Shown here: in pieces, positions 12,344 to 24,834 of the stretch
Layout: each line of letters starts with the position of its first letter
Numbering within the stretch: the stretch's first letter is position 1
NCBI RefSeq assembly: GCF_902686445.1
Contig: NC_062229.1
Coordinates: 4,311,503 to 4,375,502 of the forward strand
Direction: 5' to 3'
Length of the DNA: 64,000 bases
From: Sciurus carolinensis
Lineage: Eukaryota > Chordata > Mammalia > Rodentia > Sciuridae
Translations under genes and position numbers: made by a program
The notes under the pieces: model-generated
What the model was told of the DNA's origin: nothing
Seen by the model: only the letters and a program-made list of their open reading frames with translations
Database searches by the model: none

Positions 12344-14299
12344 ATTCTATATGAATCACTAATTTCAGTTATTGATGTCAAAATTAAATATGTTCTTGGA
12401 AAACAGAAAAATTAGACTTACTCAATTTAAAGTATTTCCATTTTTCAACATATCAATCATCCTTAGTATAATAACTTATTGCCCACAAATCTGTTCAATT
12501 GCAATCATCTCAGCAGTAGGAATCATTGATTTCAACCACTTAGCAGAATCAATAGATGTCTTCAGATAAAAGTAAGCTAACCAAATCTCACTTTGAATTT
12601 TTCTATTTGAGATGCCAAATGAGTGTATAAAATAGGAAAGAGACAAAAGGCATGAAGGCTGTGTACCTTAATGCAACTTGTACACACTTGTGTGTGCCCC
12701 ACCTGTTTCTGAGGTAGATGCCAGGAACACTGTTCCTGTGGGAGGAAGAAAAATCTCAAGGAATGTGAAAAACAATCATGATGAATTAGTTTGGAATTCT
12801 GAATTTTTGCATCAGTATTGGTTAAAAATCCTAAAGAAGACCGTTAAGACAGGAACAGGGAAACTGGTGGCTGGTTCCACACATGAAACAAAATGAAGCG
12901 CAGACGGGGCCATTAGTGAACCCGTGGCAGAGGCTGCATCCCTGCTGGGACAGCAGGTGTGAGCCGTGGCAGAGGGAGCACAGGGCTCCCGGTTAGGATG
13001 CCACAAACACCACCCTCAAGGAGGATACCCAGTCACACCATCTGCTTTAAATGAATGGAAAGGCTTAAAGAAACACCCTCTTCTTCAGTAACTGCATTAC
13101 CATATCAATTAATATAAAAATAATAAAATAGCAGCAAAATTTTCATTCAAAATGCCAATATTTCCATCAATCTGTTTTCAGTATTCTTTTACACATTCAA
13201 AGACTTTTTGAATTCTCATAGATACATACAGTTAACTTACTTTATACCATTGGTCTCAGAGTAAAACAGGAAAATAACCAAGGGAGGAGTCTATATCAAG
13301 CATGTGTGTACTACTAATCACAATTGTTATCTGATGAAAGGGAATAGCATATGATGGGTTAATAAATGAATATCAAAAGGTCAAATAAGTATCAACTTTT
13401 AAAATTCTGTGATTTTCCAAAGTCAATTTAGAAACATTCCAGGTTAAACTTTTCCTTTCTCCAATCACGTTTCCTCTTACACTGTTCATTATACCACTGG
13501 AAGATTTGAATTTTCCCTGTGCGAGTCCCACAAGAATGAATTAAACCTAAGTGGGCAAGGCCTACTGCTACACATTGCACATGCTGCTTCACTACCAAGT
13601 CACGGGTTTGCCTGAATCCTTTCCTTGATTCTCCTCTGAACTACAAGTAACTGGTCACTTCAATCACAACGGTCACTATCATAAAGCTTTGAGTTAGCAA
13701 ATCATATTTAAAAAGTGGCTTCTAGGAAACCAAGTAAAAGGGAATCTCATCCACACTAAGCATCATGGGGCTCAGCACACAAACTTCTAAGCCTGAATGT
13801 ATTCCAGGGGAGGAGGGAGAAGTGAGAAAATTTAACATCATTTTTACAGAAAAAGATGATTTCCAATAAGAAAATTTATAAAAAGTACCTCAAGAAATTA
13901 TGGTAGTCATGGAGGTAGGATGTACCAGAAAGGTTTCCTCATTCACTCTCTTTCCGGTTGTTACTAGGAGCTCATTCTTGGGTGAATAGGAAATAGAAAC
14001 ATGGCTACACAGGGTTCAACATGAGGAAGAATCTGGGTGGGGAGAGAAAGGGTGGAAGAACCCAGGTTGATGACTACACCCAGCCACTGGTTAAGGTGCT
14101 GCAGACCACAACTTCAGAGGGTCCCTTCATAATGGTTTGGTCTGCATTGAGTGCATTCTCCCAGAGTCAGGAATAGAGGAAATTCTCCATCAAGCAGTGT
14201 GTACTCACAGTGATATTGCAAAACTAAACCATTTCCTTTAATAACTTAAATGTGAGGAATTTGTGAAAAAGAAATATTGAAACTTTGCCTTTTCCACAG
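12344..14299 (+). repeat. Duplicated V2R intron 5 (paralogue of 59921-61889)
   Basis: From the gap edge to the exon 6 acceptor this block aligns base by base with intron 5 of the V2R gene at 59921-61889. For example, 13031-13135 matches the stretch near 60610-60715, and 13431-13680 matches 61018-61265. There are only scattered substitutions and small indels, and I estimate identity at about 95 percent by eye. The block continues into the exon 6 pseudogene, so intron and exon were duplicated together. No exon is present within it. Confidence 0.88.
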
Positions 14300-15157
14300 G
14301 TGCAGGGCAGTGTGTCCTGTGCCCCACACATGAGTATCCTAACAGTGAAGGACTTGCTGCCTCCCCAAGATGGTGACCTTCCTGGATTATCAAGATCCCC
14401 TGGGCATGGCACTGGCCTGCACAGCTCTCTGCCTTCTCTGTACTCACAGCTGCTAGTACTTGGGGTCTTCGTGAGGCACCAACACACTCCCATAGTCAAG
14501 GCCAACAACCGGGACTCTCAGCTACATCCTGCTCATCTCCCTCACCTTCTGTTTCCTCTGCTCCCTGCTCTTCATTGGCCGTCCCAACACAGCCATCTGC
14601 ACCCTGCAGCCAATAGCATTTGGCATGGTATTCTCTGTTGCTGTTTCCACATGTCTTGGCCAAAACTGTCACTGTGATCCTGGCCTTCAAGGTCACTGCC
14701 CCAGGGAGAAGGATGAGGCGGTTGCTGGTGTCAGGGGCACCTAACTTCATCATTCCCAGCTGCTTCCCTGATCCAGCTGACTCTCTGTGGAGTCTGGCTG
14801 GGCATCTCTCCTCCCTTTGTGGACTCAGACACACACTCTGAACATGGTCCACATTATCATCACCTGCAACAAGGGCTCAGTCACTGCCTTCTACTGTGGC
14901 TGGGATACCTGGGCTCCCTGGCTCTGGGGACCTTCATGGTGGCCTTCCTGGCCAGAAACCTGCCTGACACCTTCAATGAAGCCAAGTTCCTGACCTTCAG
15001 CATGCTGGTGTTCTGCAGTGTCTGGCTCACCTTCCTCCCTGTGCACCACAGCACCAAGGGCAAGGTCATGGTGGCCGTGGAGGTCTTCTCCATCCTGGCC
15101 TCCAGCGCTGGGCTCCTGGGCTGTATCTTTGCCCCCAAGTGCTATGTTATTTATTAA
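14300..15157 (+). pseudogene. V2R exon 6 (7TM domain) pseudogene
   Basis: Paralogue of the intact 7TM exon at 61890-62815, with the same acceptor ('ttttccacag' ending at 14299). Compared with that copy it has single-base changes of reading frame: a loss near 14348; gains near 14434, 14456, 14511, 14651, 14763 and 14844; and a loss near 14899. Fragments of the V2R signature survive in several frames: 'HTPIVKANN', 'APNFIIPSC', and the long stretch at 14937-15157 that contains '[18 protein letters not shown]'. Homology to the other copy stops at about 15151, inside the exon, and a TAA follows at once. None of exons 1-5 is found to the left. The many indels next to an assembly gap leave some chance of poor base quality, but the lost 3' end makes a true pseudogene more likely. 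Confidence 0.9.
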
Positions 15158-17357
15158 AGCCACATAGTTGCTCCCTACGTGGGTTCAGAGATAAAACTCT
15201 TTGTCGGAGTCATAAGCCTTCTTGAGTTTTTTTGAAAATCAAGTGTCAGAATATAAATCTATATTCTCCCAAAAGATATTGGATTTCTACATGAGATTTC
15301 TTCAATGAACCAACAATCCACATCTCTTTCTGCAGTAATGACAGTTGCCCTACCTGCATCTATCTTCTTTTATCATATAATTGCACTCAAAGTGATTTTT
15401 ATTCACAAAATCTGCAATGCATCCTGCAGATCCTGCTCATCTGTGGTCTCCCACCTGCATGTGGGCTTCCTTTTGACCTCTTAACTTATTTTAGTCACAC
15501 ATAAATTATTCTAAATTTCTCCAGGCAGTTTGCTCTATTTTAAATCCCTCTATGTGTTTCAGTGATTTCTTTCTATCAAACAAGTAATATATTTTGTTTA
15601 CTAAGTAGAGTATGTTTTGGAAATGGTTAATATATTTCTTCTTATTTTTGTCTTCTCTAGTATCCTTGAGATCATTTTGCAGAATTTTCCTTTCATGTGT
15701 CCCTTAGAACTTTAGAGTCATTTTGTCATGGGTTGTAAGAAATATGATTCATTGTGGACTAGCAATTTATTGAATTCATACTTTCATATTTGAATCCAAA
15801 TCATAGCAACAGTTAGTTTTTCTGACTGTAGGCAGATAATACATCTTTCCCATTGACCCTTTCTCTTTACCATTTACTCATAAAATACATGCATCTCCAT
15901 GATTTGCTACAGTATATACAAATGTAGGTATTTATATATGTAACTCTATTATATAAAATAAGAACACCTCTGCAATTCCTTGGCATAAATATGAATATCC
16001 TACATATTCTATAAATTAGTAGAGAAGAACATTTTTCTGTGCTAGATTTTCTGTTCATTATGTTGTAAAAGGAAAGCATTCTTTCTTGTACCACACTTAT
16101 ATCACCTTCTTGTTCCTATATTTGGGTTGATGGATTGTTGTGTGTGTTTAGGCACATGAGCTTGTTGGCACCTTTATCTCATCTCTACCATTCATTATTC
16201 CCCTTCATCCTTTTTGTGCTTATATATACAATATGATGCCTAATAGTGTAGGTGATCATGGGATTCATCTACTTTAATATTCACTAGGAAAGTTGTCAAA
16301 ATTTTTACCATAAAATATCGTGTACATGTTACACTTTGTGGCATATCCTTTATCCAATGAAAACTTGTTCTTCCATTAAAAGTTGATCAGAATTTATTAA
16401 ATTTGATAGAATGGTTTCCTGGTTTCCTTGACACAATTTTTCTCCTACACCTCTCAATTTTATGAATTTCATTGATAATTACTGACTCTTTGCTCTTGAG
16501 TAAAGACATGGTTTCTCATGGGGTGCGTTTCTTCATGAGATGATCTATTTTTCATGTACATATTTTACACCCATTGAGAATAATCAATCATCATTTCCTT
16601 TTGTTGTACCATCCTTTTTGGATTTCTCAGAATACCTATCAGAAGAGTGTTTCTTCTATCTTGGCAAAAGAATCTCCTGTGGACAAAGTATGGGACGAGT
16701 TCATTAATCAAAGCCTTGATAATTCAGGAAACAAGAGCTGAAGAGAGTGACAAACGGGGAGATGGGGTCAACAAAGTGGGGGGGAAAAATCGACATGAGA
16801 CTGAAGCAAACAGTTGGATAGACATGACAGCTGTCACTCTAGGTTTAGTACAAAGACAGATCCAGTGATACCCCATAAAATATCATACATTTAAGATGAG
16901 AACATCCAGTTTATATGAATTACAAGTAATGGGAACCCAAACGAACATTGAATCTACTTATGTCTATAATTGCAGTGTCTCCTTTCCAAAACAGAAAATT
17001 CATTGTCTTTCTTGTGCAGATTCAATCACATGCTCATTTAGGACCTCTTCACTGCACCAGGCAGAACAGTATCAGATAAGGAGAAGAGTCCTCATGTCTG
17101 GACCAACCACTGTGATTAACCACACCTAAACTCCAGGGTTGCTACAGTGAGAAAAAGTAATTCACACCCACATACCTGGTTATTAAAGAGTAAGAAGAGA
17201 ATAATAATCTTTGGGAGAGAGCTGTAATTATCCACAGTACCCATGTTAATCTTGGAGGACTTATCCACAATATTCACACCACATGTGGAATGGCCCTGAA
17301 GGGCATCACATTGTGCTCCACACATGTTGCCTTTGTGTTTCACACAAAAATGATAAT
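15158..17357. other. Unassigned AT-rich intergenic sequence
   Basis: About 2.2 kb with no coding exon and no transposon I can name. Open frames are short and lack recognisable motifs. The stretch at 16640-17130 has slightly higher GC and purine content but nothing identifiable. Confidence 0.4.
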
Positions 17358-17555
17358 TGGATTTCAGCATGGTGGAACACACCTGCACGTCCAGAGATGT
17401 GGTTGACTGAGGCAGAAGATCTCATTGAGAGGCCAGCCTCGGCATTTAGCAAAACCTTGTATGAAATTTAAAAACAATAAAAAGTCTGAGATGTGGATCA
17501 GTGGTGGAATGCCCGTGGGTTCACACCCAGTACCAGAAGAAGGAGAAAAGACAAT
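17358..17555 (+). mobile_element. B1-ID dimeric SINE
   Basis: The left half is B1-like: 'cagcatggtggaacacacct' at 17366, then 'gaggcagaagatct', then 'gccagcctcggca', ending in an A-rich linker at about 17470-17480. The right half is ID-like: 'gagatgtggatcagtggtgg' at 17488, then 'gggttcacacccagtaccag'. This left-B1, right-ID order is the dimer known from squirrels and relatives. It is old, with many substitutions. Confidence 0.75.
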
Positions 17556-17859
17556 TCCCACTCCTGAATCTTTGCACATTGGAAAGAAGGTAAAGACAAC
17601 AAAGAAGAGATGGAAAAGAGCAAGTGGTTCACAATTCAGGAGAAAAGAATCTCAATACAGGAAACTGAAAATGACTCATGTGGACCAGTAAACATTGGAT
17701 TCTAGGTGGATTTTAGGCTTGAAAATTTTATGAAAATGACACAAAATGGCCAAACACATAAGAGTTGTTGAAAATCTTTAAATCAAACTTGAGACATGTC
17801 TTTTGATGTCCTAGAAGAGGTAACAGTGAACTCTACTTGGATTGTACTCATATATTGGA

Positions 17860-20460
17860 TGCCTGGTCTTTAATGGGGCCGGGTTTGATGGCACTTCATG
17901 AGGAACACTTGGGACAGGGTGTCACAGCCCTCATGAATGAATTAAGGCAATGGAATAACCAACTTTTCCTCAGTGAGACAAATTTCCTGAGAAAAGAGAC
18001 GTAAAGGAGGTGTAACTTATTTTGCTCAGGTCCAATAAGTATCAACCCAGGGTCATCTAGTGCCATTTTCCCTGTGATGAAGCAGAAAGATGTGGCAGGA
18101 CTCAGCTGTTTACCTCACAGCAGGCAGGAAGGAAATGGATCTGGTGACAAGATATGCCCTCACAGACATGCCACCACTCATTACATTCTCCAACTGCTCC
18201 AGCATCCAGAGTTCCCTGACCTCTCCATAGCACCACCAGCTGAGAACCAGCCTTCAACACAGGAGGCCACAGGGATTTTCAACATCTCAAACACAGTTCT
18301 CTGCCCCTGGACCCAAAACACTCATGCCCATCACATTCTGAACATTTGCATTCAGTCCATCATGCAGAGTCTCCCCATAGTCTTAACATTCCAGCATTGT
18401 TCAAATGTCCAAATCCAAAGACTGCTCTGAGACTCAAAACAAACTTTAGCTGTGAGCCCCTAAAGTATTTTAGAAGGTGCATATCTCCAACATACGATGG
18501 CATGTGATAAACATTCCATTCCTAATGGAAACCACACAATACCAATTAGAATTAGCCCAGAACAAGGCCAAAAGTCAGCAGAGCAAACATCCAATCCTTT
18601 CCCTGCAATTCTGGCATCCAGAGCATGTGGTGGTGGGATGTTGAACTCAAAGGTCTTGGGTAGCTCTGACCCTATAGACTTTCTGGCTGAAACTCATGTG
18701 GTCATTCCCTTGACCTAGCTCTGCTTGTCTTCTGTAATTTTTCTCAGCAGCAGTTCCACATTCCTGGTATCTCTTAACTTCCTGGGATCTCCTCTTTAGT
18801 ATTAGCTCACGCACATCTGTATGCATCACCCTCTCAGGATGATGTATGAATTCCCTGCAGGAATTCCTACCCTGCAACAATTTGCCTGGCCTCCCTGGCC
18901 TTTCTTGAGGTCTAGATAAAAGGTTCGATTGACCATAATACTCTCATTACTAATGTCTTCAAAACAAGCAACATGTGGATACTGTCAAGATTTGTTGGTA
19001 AAAGGAAGCAGTGACCTGGTCCTCTCAGACCAGCGATAAGCATCCTCTGGTAACTGCATGGCGGAACATGGTGAAATGATTCCTGGGAAAACAAATTCCT
19101 AGGTGACTCTGTGGGGGCAGGTCTCTCTCTTCCTACAGCAAAGTCATTCAGATAGGTCACTCATTGATATCCTAGAGCCTGTAGTTAACGGGTACAGAGA
19201 TCAGTACTGAGATGCCCTCATGGTATCTTCCCTATTGTCCCAGTGCAAAGATCTCAGCTTCTTTCAATGGTGCTAATCTCTTTGAAACCACACCCTACCT
19301 GACCTCCACCTTACATGTGGTCCTTTTCTGGCCAAACTGCAAGTGCTTCAGATCTTTCTCATCTGCTTTGCTTCCAATTCTTAGTGTAAATTTGGCTAAA
19401 AGCAACCAGAAACTCCCAAGCCACTGCCTGAATGCTGTTCTTCCTTGACTTTTCTTCTGCCATAATCTTCAGTCTAAAACTCCTAAGCTCAGCTTCACAG
19501 AGTCTCAGGACATGGGTACAATGTAGACAAGTTCCTTGCCAGAATCTAACACAAATGGCCTCTAGTCTAATCCTCAAGACAGTCCTCATTTCCATCTAAA
19601 ATCTCCTAGGCATAGTCTTTACTGTGACATTGTGGTCAGCATTCAGCTCATCCAAGCTCACACCAGAAACATCTCTTAAGTTTTATCCACAATATTCTAG
19701 CCCTTTTCTATTCTGCAACTTCAAATGGTTTATGGAAAAAGTTTGGAAATAAAACATTTCAAATACGATCATTTTCTGCATCTTTCAAGGTACATGGTCA
19801 GATAGTCATGGCAACAACCCCAGTCGTACCTACTTGCTGTTACCAAGATTTCGACACTGTGACATTCTACCTGAGCAAAGATAATTGAAAGAGGAGCAAT
19901 TTATTTTGGAGAGCTTTCTGTCCATGAATGACAGGCTCCATTATCTCTGGGCATGTGGTCAAACAGAACTACAGGCAGAATTATGGTAGAGTAAAGCTGC
20001 TGTCCTTATGGTGACTGGGAGTCAAGAGGGCATGAGTGAAGGGCCAGAGACAAATGGACACTTCCAGAGGAAGCCTACAGTTACATCCTCACTCCAGTTT
20101 TGTTCCACTTTCTAATGTTCTACTACCTCCCAGCAGCACTACCAGCTGGGGACCAAGTCGTAACCATGTGAACATTTATGCAACATTCCTTTTCACAGGC
20201 CTGCATTTTCAACCGAGAGAATGAGTCATTACCAAGCAATGCCCCTCATTTCCTGTCCTTTGACCATGGCCATGTATTCTTTTCACATCATATGCACCCA
20301 TGGCCATACATTATTCAGCATGTTATAACACACCATGAGGCCTTCAGATGAGCAATCTCACTTTGGGCTTTCAGCCTCCAGATCTGTGAACTAAGTGATT
20401 TTTTTCCTTCTACATATGACAACTGGTTTTTGTTAAAGTAACACAAATTGGGCTATGACA
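17860..20460 (+). mobile_element. MaLR-like LTR element with internal region (tentative)
   Basis: Two diverged, similar segments sit about 1.9 kb apart: around 18010-18260 and around 19890-20200. Both run from a 'ttatttt' segment after a purine-rich start to a Cys-free, CA-rich segment containing 'accagctg'. This is the layout of mammalian MaLR LTRs. The sequence between them (about 18290-19860) contains pieces resembling MaLR internal sequence, such as 'aacatgtggatactgtcaag' at 18968. No retroviral-type reading frame survives, as is usual for MaLR. Orientation is inferred from the LTR reading direction. The alternative is two unrelated old repeats. Confidence 0.4.
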
Positions 20461-20474
20461 CAGAGAATTGAAAA

Positions 20475-20995
20475 TACCAACTGGTGTTAACAATGTGAAG
20501 GAAATAGGAGTCTTTGAAAATCAATTTACATATTTTTTATTTCTTTAAGTTCATCACTGACTTACCATATGATCCAACATTCATTCCACCTCTTGATGTT
20601 CACCCAAGAATCATGAAGGAATATAAGCACAAAAGGTTTCTATTACAGGGATCATAAAATCTTCAAGATAGCAGAAATTTGGAAATAACCGAAATGTCCA
20701 TGAGCAGGAGGGTATAAAACAACATCATGGTATACGGGGTAATGGAATGCCCCTCAGCAATGGACAGGAACAGTATTATTTATGTACATGAAAGAGGTGA
20801 CTTCCAAAATCACCATGTTGAGAGAGAAAGCAGACACTAGGAGAGCATGTGGTAGGGTCCCTTGTGTGTGAATGTTAAGAACAGATGAAATCAGCTAGTG
20901 TGACAGGAATCTGAGCAACAGTGAATTCTAGTGCTGGGGACAGAGGGAAAAGGGGCAGAATAAACCATGCAATCCCTCAGGGTGATGAACACTCT
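20475..20995 (+). mobile_element. Old L1 ORF2 3' end
   Basis: The + strand matches the last part of L1 ORF2: 'taccatatgatccaacattc' at 20564, 'acccaagaatcatgaagga' at 20602, and 'ggaaataaccgaaatgtcca' at 20682. The 3'UTR follows to about 20995. It is diverged and has no frame. Confidence 0.7.
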
Positions 20996-21019
20996 TCTTT
21001 CTCTTCTTCATACATAGCC

Positions 21020-22830
21020 TTGATTTAATTGAGGAACACTCCTCTGTATCCAATCTGCTGAGGGCTTTTATCAAATGGTTTTTGTGCACCTGTTGAGATG
21101 ATCACAAGGATTGTGTTCAGAATTTAATTGGAGAGTGTAATCCATTCATACTCTGGATTATTATTGATATGAAATGACTTCTGATATTTTGTTATTTTTT
21201 TCACTTTTCTTGTGTGCTTTGGTCTCCTCTTCCTCTCTTGTGGTTCATCTTTGTGAATTGTGAATTAAGAAATTTTGATGTTTCTCTTTCATTTTTCTGA
21301 ATCTTCTCTAGTAAGGACCTTTGTAATTTCTTGTGTTTTCATGATGATAATTTCTTACTTTTGCTTCTAGATTCAGTATTACCTGAAGCATTTCTTCTGA
21401 GGCTATTTTGCAGTGATGATTTCTTCCAGTACCTGCTTGTCTTGGCGAGATACCATTTTTCCTTCATTTCTAAAGCACAGTTTGTGGGGTATAGTATTCT
21501 TGGTTGGAAGTTTATGTCATTCAGGATCCTGAATGCATCATTCTACTCTCTCCTGGCTTGTCATGTTTCTGCTGAGAATCTGCTGTTAGTCTACTAGAGA
21601 TTCCCTTTTATGTGTCTTGAAACTTCCTTTTGATGTTTGAAAATTCTCCCTTTGTTTTCAATTTTTGACCATTTGGCAGTAGGATGCCTGAGACAGGACC
21701 CTTGTTGGTCAAAGATAATTAAGGTCCATTGAGCATCTTTGACTTGGATGTCTATATTTTCCCCCAAATTTGGAAGACTTTCAGTCATTATTATAAAAAT
21801 ATAGTTACACTGTGACTTTCCTCTGTTATCATTCCAAAAAGCTCATTGTTCACCAAATGTTGTCCCCAAACTCTCATTGGCTCTCTTCAGTTTTCTTTGT
21901 TTAAAAAATTTTTTTTTAAATTCTGACCGGGTAATTTCAAATGACCTATCTTGTAGTTGAGATATTCATTGTTCTGCTTCTTATACTCTTCTGTTCGGGT
22001 TCTTAACTGTATATTTGATTTCATTGAGTTTTTCCAGTTCCAATATTTTAGTTTGCTGCTTGTTATGACATATCTCTTTTCTCCATTTCCATTCAAATGA
22101 TGTATTGTTTCAATCTTGTGATTGAATTGTGGATGATCTCTCATATTTCATTGTTTTTTCTTAAAAATAGTATTTTGCTTATTTTCTCAAGCAATTCATT
22201 CATACCCCTTTCTAAAGAATATGTTGCTAGAAAGTTATTGTCATGGTACCTTGGTTTTTCTTGATTTTGTTCCTAAAAATGTATTTGTGTGTCTAATGTA
22301 CCAATTACATCTACTAATTTTTTTTTTTATATCAGGAATTAAACCCATGGTGCCTAAACACTGAACCATATCCCTGCCCTTTTTTATTTTTTATTTTAAG
22401 GCAGGTTTGCCTTAAGTTGCTTAGGGCCTCACCAAGTTTCTGAATCTGGAATCAAATTAGTAATCCTCCTGTTCAGCCTCCCATGTTCTGAGATTACAGT
22501 GTGCACCACTATACCCATCTATTCTCCCAGTTTTATATAATGACTGTTGTAGTAAAAGTCCATCCTGTACTTGTGATCTGAGGTTTCAGTTGGGTGGACT
22601 AAGTTGTACTTGGTTCCATGTGAGCACAGTAGTGCTGTCCCCAGGTACCTTCCCCAATAGTGACCAACATTAGCTATGCCTGTGGTGACTCACTAGTCCC
22701 AACTGACGTGGTTTGTGTGATTATTTTATGGGTTGGGATGTAGTTTCCTGGACATGGTGGCAACCCATGGTGTGACATTTACATCTCCAGGTGCAGGTTG
22801 CTGTCAGTTTGGGTGGATCACTTGGTTGAG
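21020..22830 (-). mobile_element. Old L1/HAL1-like element, - strand, split by a SINE
   Basis: Positions 21020-21160 are the reverse complement of an L1 ORF2 fragment. From 21160 to about 22310 the reverse strand resembles L1-type ORF1, including the segments at 21470-21600 and 21940-22150. ORF1 following so closely on a short ORF2 piece suggests a HAL1-type (ORF1-only) element or a deleted L1. A B1-ID SINE interrupts it at 22318-22530, and it may extend into the 5' region beyond 22540. No frame is intact. Confidence 0.5.
22318..22530 (-). mobile_element. B1-ID dimeric SINE, reverse orientation
   Basis: Reading the reverse strand gives a B1-like half (forward 'ctcccatgttctgagattac' at 22478-22497 and 'ttgcttagggcctcaccaag' at 22417-22436). 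An A-rich linker (poly-T, 22379-22400) and an ID-like half (forward 'ccatatccctgccc' at 22366-22379) follow. The element ends in a poly-T run at 22319-22329. It has the same architecture as the copies at 17358 and 57255. Confidence 0.75.
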
Positions 22831-23925
22831 CTCACTCTAGAAGGTCTGGGCACATTAAGTACACAGTGTGAGAAAGTAGAGGCAGGATGTCTTGATTGAG
22901 GTGTCTGAGGCCTGTGGATTGGCAGAGATGAGCCCATGGCACAGGCAGGCTCCATTCAGTGCCCGAGTACTGTGAGTTTGTCCTCATGGAGGTTCCGGAG
23001 GCCAAGTAGCTGAGATCAAGCTGGTTAGCTACTTGTATATGAACAAGAGGGAGAGAAATGTCCTCCCAGCTGCTTCTTGGCACATTTTCAGACCAAATCA
23101 CGTGGAGTATGCTTCTCAGGTGCTATGGAGGCCATAGGTGGGTCAGCAAAGCTGCCAGGAAGATCAATGAGACTAAGGGATGGTTGGAAGATGGTATAAA
23201 GCTTTCTGGGCCATGAGTGCATGAACTCAGTGAAGGAGTTTCTCACTGGGCCACAGAATGCTAAGCTCCTCAAGGTGAACTTCTGGTATGCTGTTCATGG
23301 GCTGCAAGTGTCTGGACAGGTCACCTGTGTAATGCAGGAGGTATGGCAGTCCTCCTCACATACTTTGCAAGGTTGAAATTGAGTAGTCTGAAGCCCAAGC
23401 TAGAGGGAAAAAGCCCTGTGGATGCTTCCTACATCATTGGTCAGGGAGGTCCTAAGTGGACACTGTTGCACAGGGCTTAGCTAGCAGAGGGTGCAACATG
23501 AACTGCATCCTTTCTCTTTGAAAATGCAGCAGTGTGGACCCCTCAGTAGCTCCTACCAACTGAACTGAGATCCTCTGAAGTCCAAAGACATCTAAACAAG
23601 AACACTTCTGGAGTCTCAGCACAGAGCAGGTATTGCTTGGTCCTCCAGCTGACCCGTCTTCCACCGTTGAAATGCCATTTTTGATCAGGATTGATCTGAA
23701 GTGCAGAGATGGGACAGGGATGCCATGTGCTTTCTTCCTCAACTCACAAAGCGCTGCAGCGTCGCTGTGACCTCCTTCCTCCACTCCAGTTTTCACCCTC
23801 AATTGGGGAACAACAGCTATTGGCTCCTCTTCGTGGTCTTTATTTGTAAAGGGAAGCACACCTGGATTCACTCTCTCACCTTCTGACATGACTTCAAAGG
23901 CAGGACATCTGAGTTTCAGCAAATA
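22831..23925. other. Unassigned, GC-richer sequence
   Basis: This follows the - strand HAL1-like element and may be its worn 5'UTR, since such elements begin with a GC-richer leader. A 161-codon open frame on the - strand (23452-23937) lacks any recognisable domain or conserved start context, so I do not call it a gene. Confidence 0.3.
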
Positions 23926-24830
23926 CACTGAAAACACACAGTGAATCTCTTTTAATAAATGACCCTGAGCAAGCTTTAACCCAAATACAGATTTGGATCT
24001 TTGTTTTAAACACTAAACAAAAATAAAACTCAAGTGTGCAGGGGACGCACCCTAATGGTGGCTGCACCTTCGTGGCAACCTCCTCCTTATACGTGGCACT
24101 ACCTGATCCACCAAAGTTTACCTGGACTTCTTCGTACTTCCACTCTCCCCCGAAACCTGAGTTCTTACCCAGCAACTCCCTGTTTGGCATGCTCATCTCC
24201 ACCCTCTACTGTCAGGGATTGGTTAGCAGCAGTTCTGTGAACGTGATCAGCTCGCGGCTGCCATTTAGTCCTCTGGGACTTTCCCCTGTGTGAATCCCCC
24301 ATGTCTTGCTGACCTTTAAGCTAATTGGTTCCCACCTAGCCCCCACCCTACATAAAAGCTGTGTAACTTCCTCAATAAATGAGTTCCTGCTGTGCTTCCT
24401 GCGCTGACAGACCTCCCGGCTCTGGTGGGTTTCCATTGCCATCGACACTCATCATCCTGCTGGGCCCTGTATTCTCCTCAGGTAGACCCTGAGGAGATAC
24501 ATCAGACCTTGTTGCTCGACAGGGAGCACAAGTGAATTAAAGCACTCTAAACAAACAAACAAAAAAAACTCAAGTGATTTAAAGACTGAACTTAAACTTA
24601 CTGGAGTCAAACCTGGGGGTATAGCTCCATGACATGGGTCTGGGAAAAGGCATTTAGGATGTGATCCACCCCAAAATCCACCAAAAACAAATATGAAAAT
24701 GAGATTGCTTCAAATTGAAAAGTTTCTACATAGCAAAGGAAATAATCACCAGAGTGAGATATAGCATACAGCTTGAGAAAATATATGGCCTATCACAATA
24801 TTATGACCTTGTCATTGCAGCATTATGATT
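23926..24830 (+). mobile_element. Old L1 ORF2 fragment split by an LTR-like insertion
   Basis: Positions 23985-24034 and 24577-24800 form one continuous L1 ORF2 segment. It is the region just before and after 'ggtctgggaaaaggcattta', with 'aaagtttctacatagcaaag' at 24719-24738. It is interrupted by the element at 24037-24564. The uninterrupted homology on both sides confirms the insertion limits. Confidence 0.65.
24037..24564 (+). mobile_element. LTR-like retroelement insertion flanked by a direct repeat
   Basis: A non-L1 insert inside an L1. It has promoter-like and polyadenylation elements typical of a gammaretrovirus-like (class I ERV) LTR: a TATA-like 'tacataaaag' at 24349-24358, AATAAA at 24374-24379, and a GC-richer downstream part to about 24500. 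The flanking direct repeat 'aaaactcaagtg' occurs at 24025-24036 and 24565-24576. The insert ends in an A-rich 'aaacaaacaaac' run. That tail and a 12-bp or longer repeat are more typical of L1-driven retroposition than of ERV integrase, which leaves 4-6 bp. No internal viral gene is present. Confidence 0.55.
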
Positions 24831-24834
24831 AGCA

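Noticed and set aside
11838..12359. Open frames spanning the N run
   Set aside because: The frames pass through undetermined bases, so they are not evidence of coding.
14224..14852. Several frames around the exon 6 pseudogene on the - strand
   Set aside because: Shadows of the V2R 7TM exon on the opposite strand.
23452..23937. 161-codon - strand open frame
   Set aside because: No recognisable domain, and it lies beside a HAL1-like element whose worn leader it may be.
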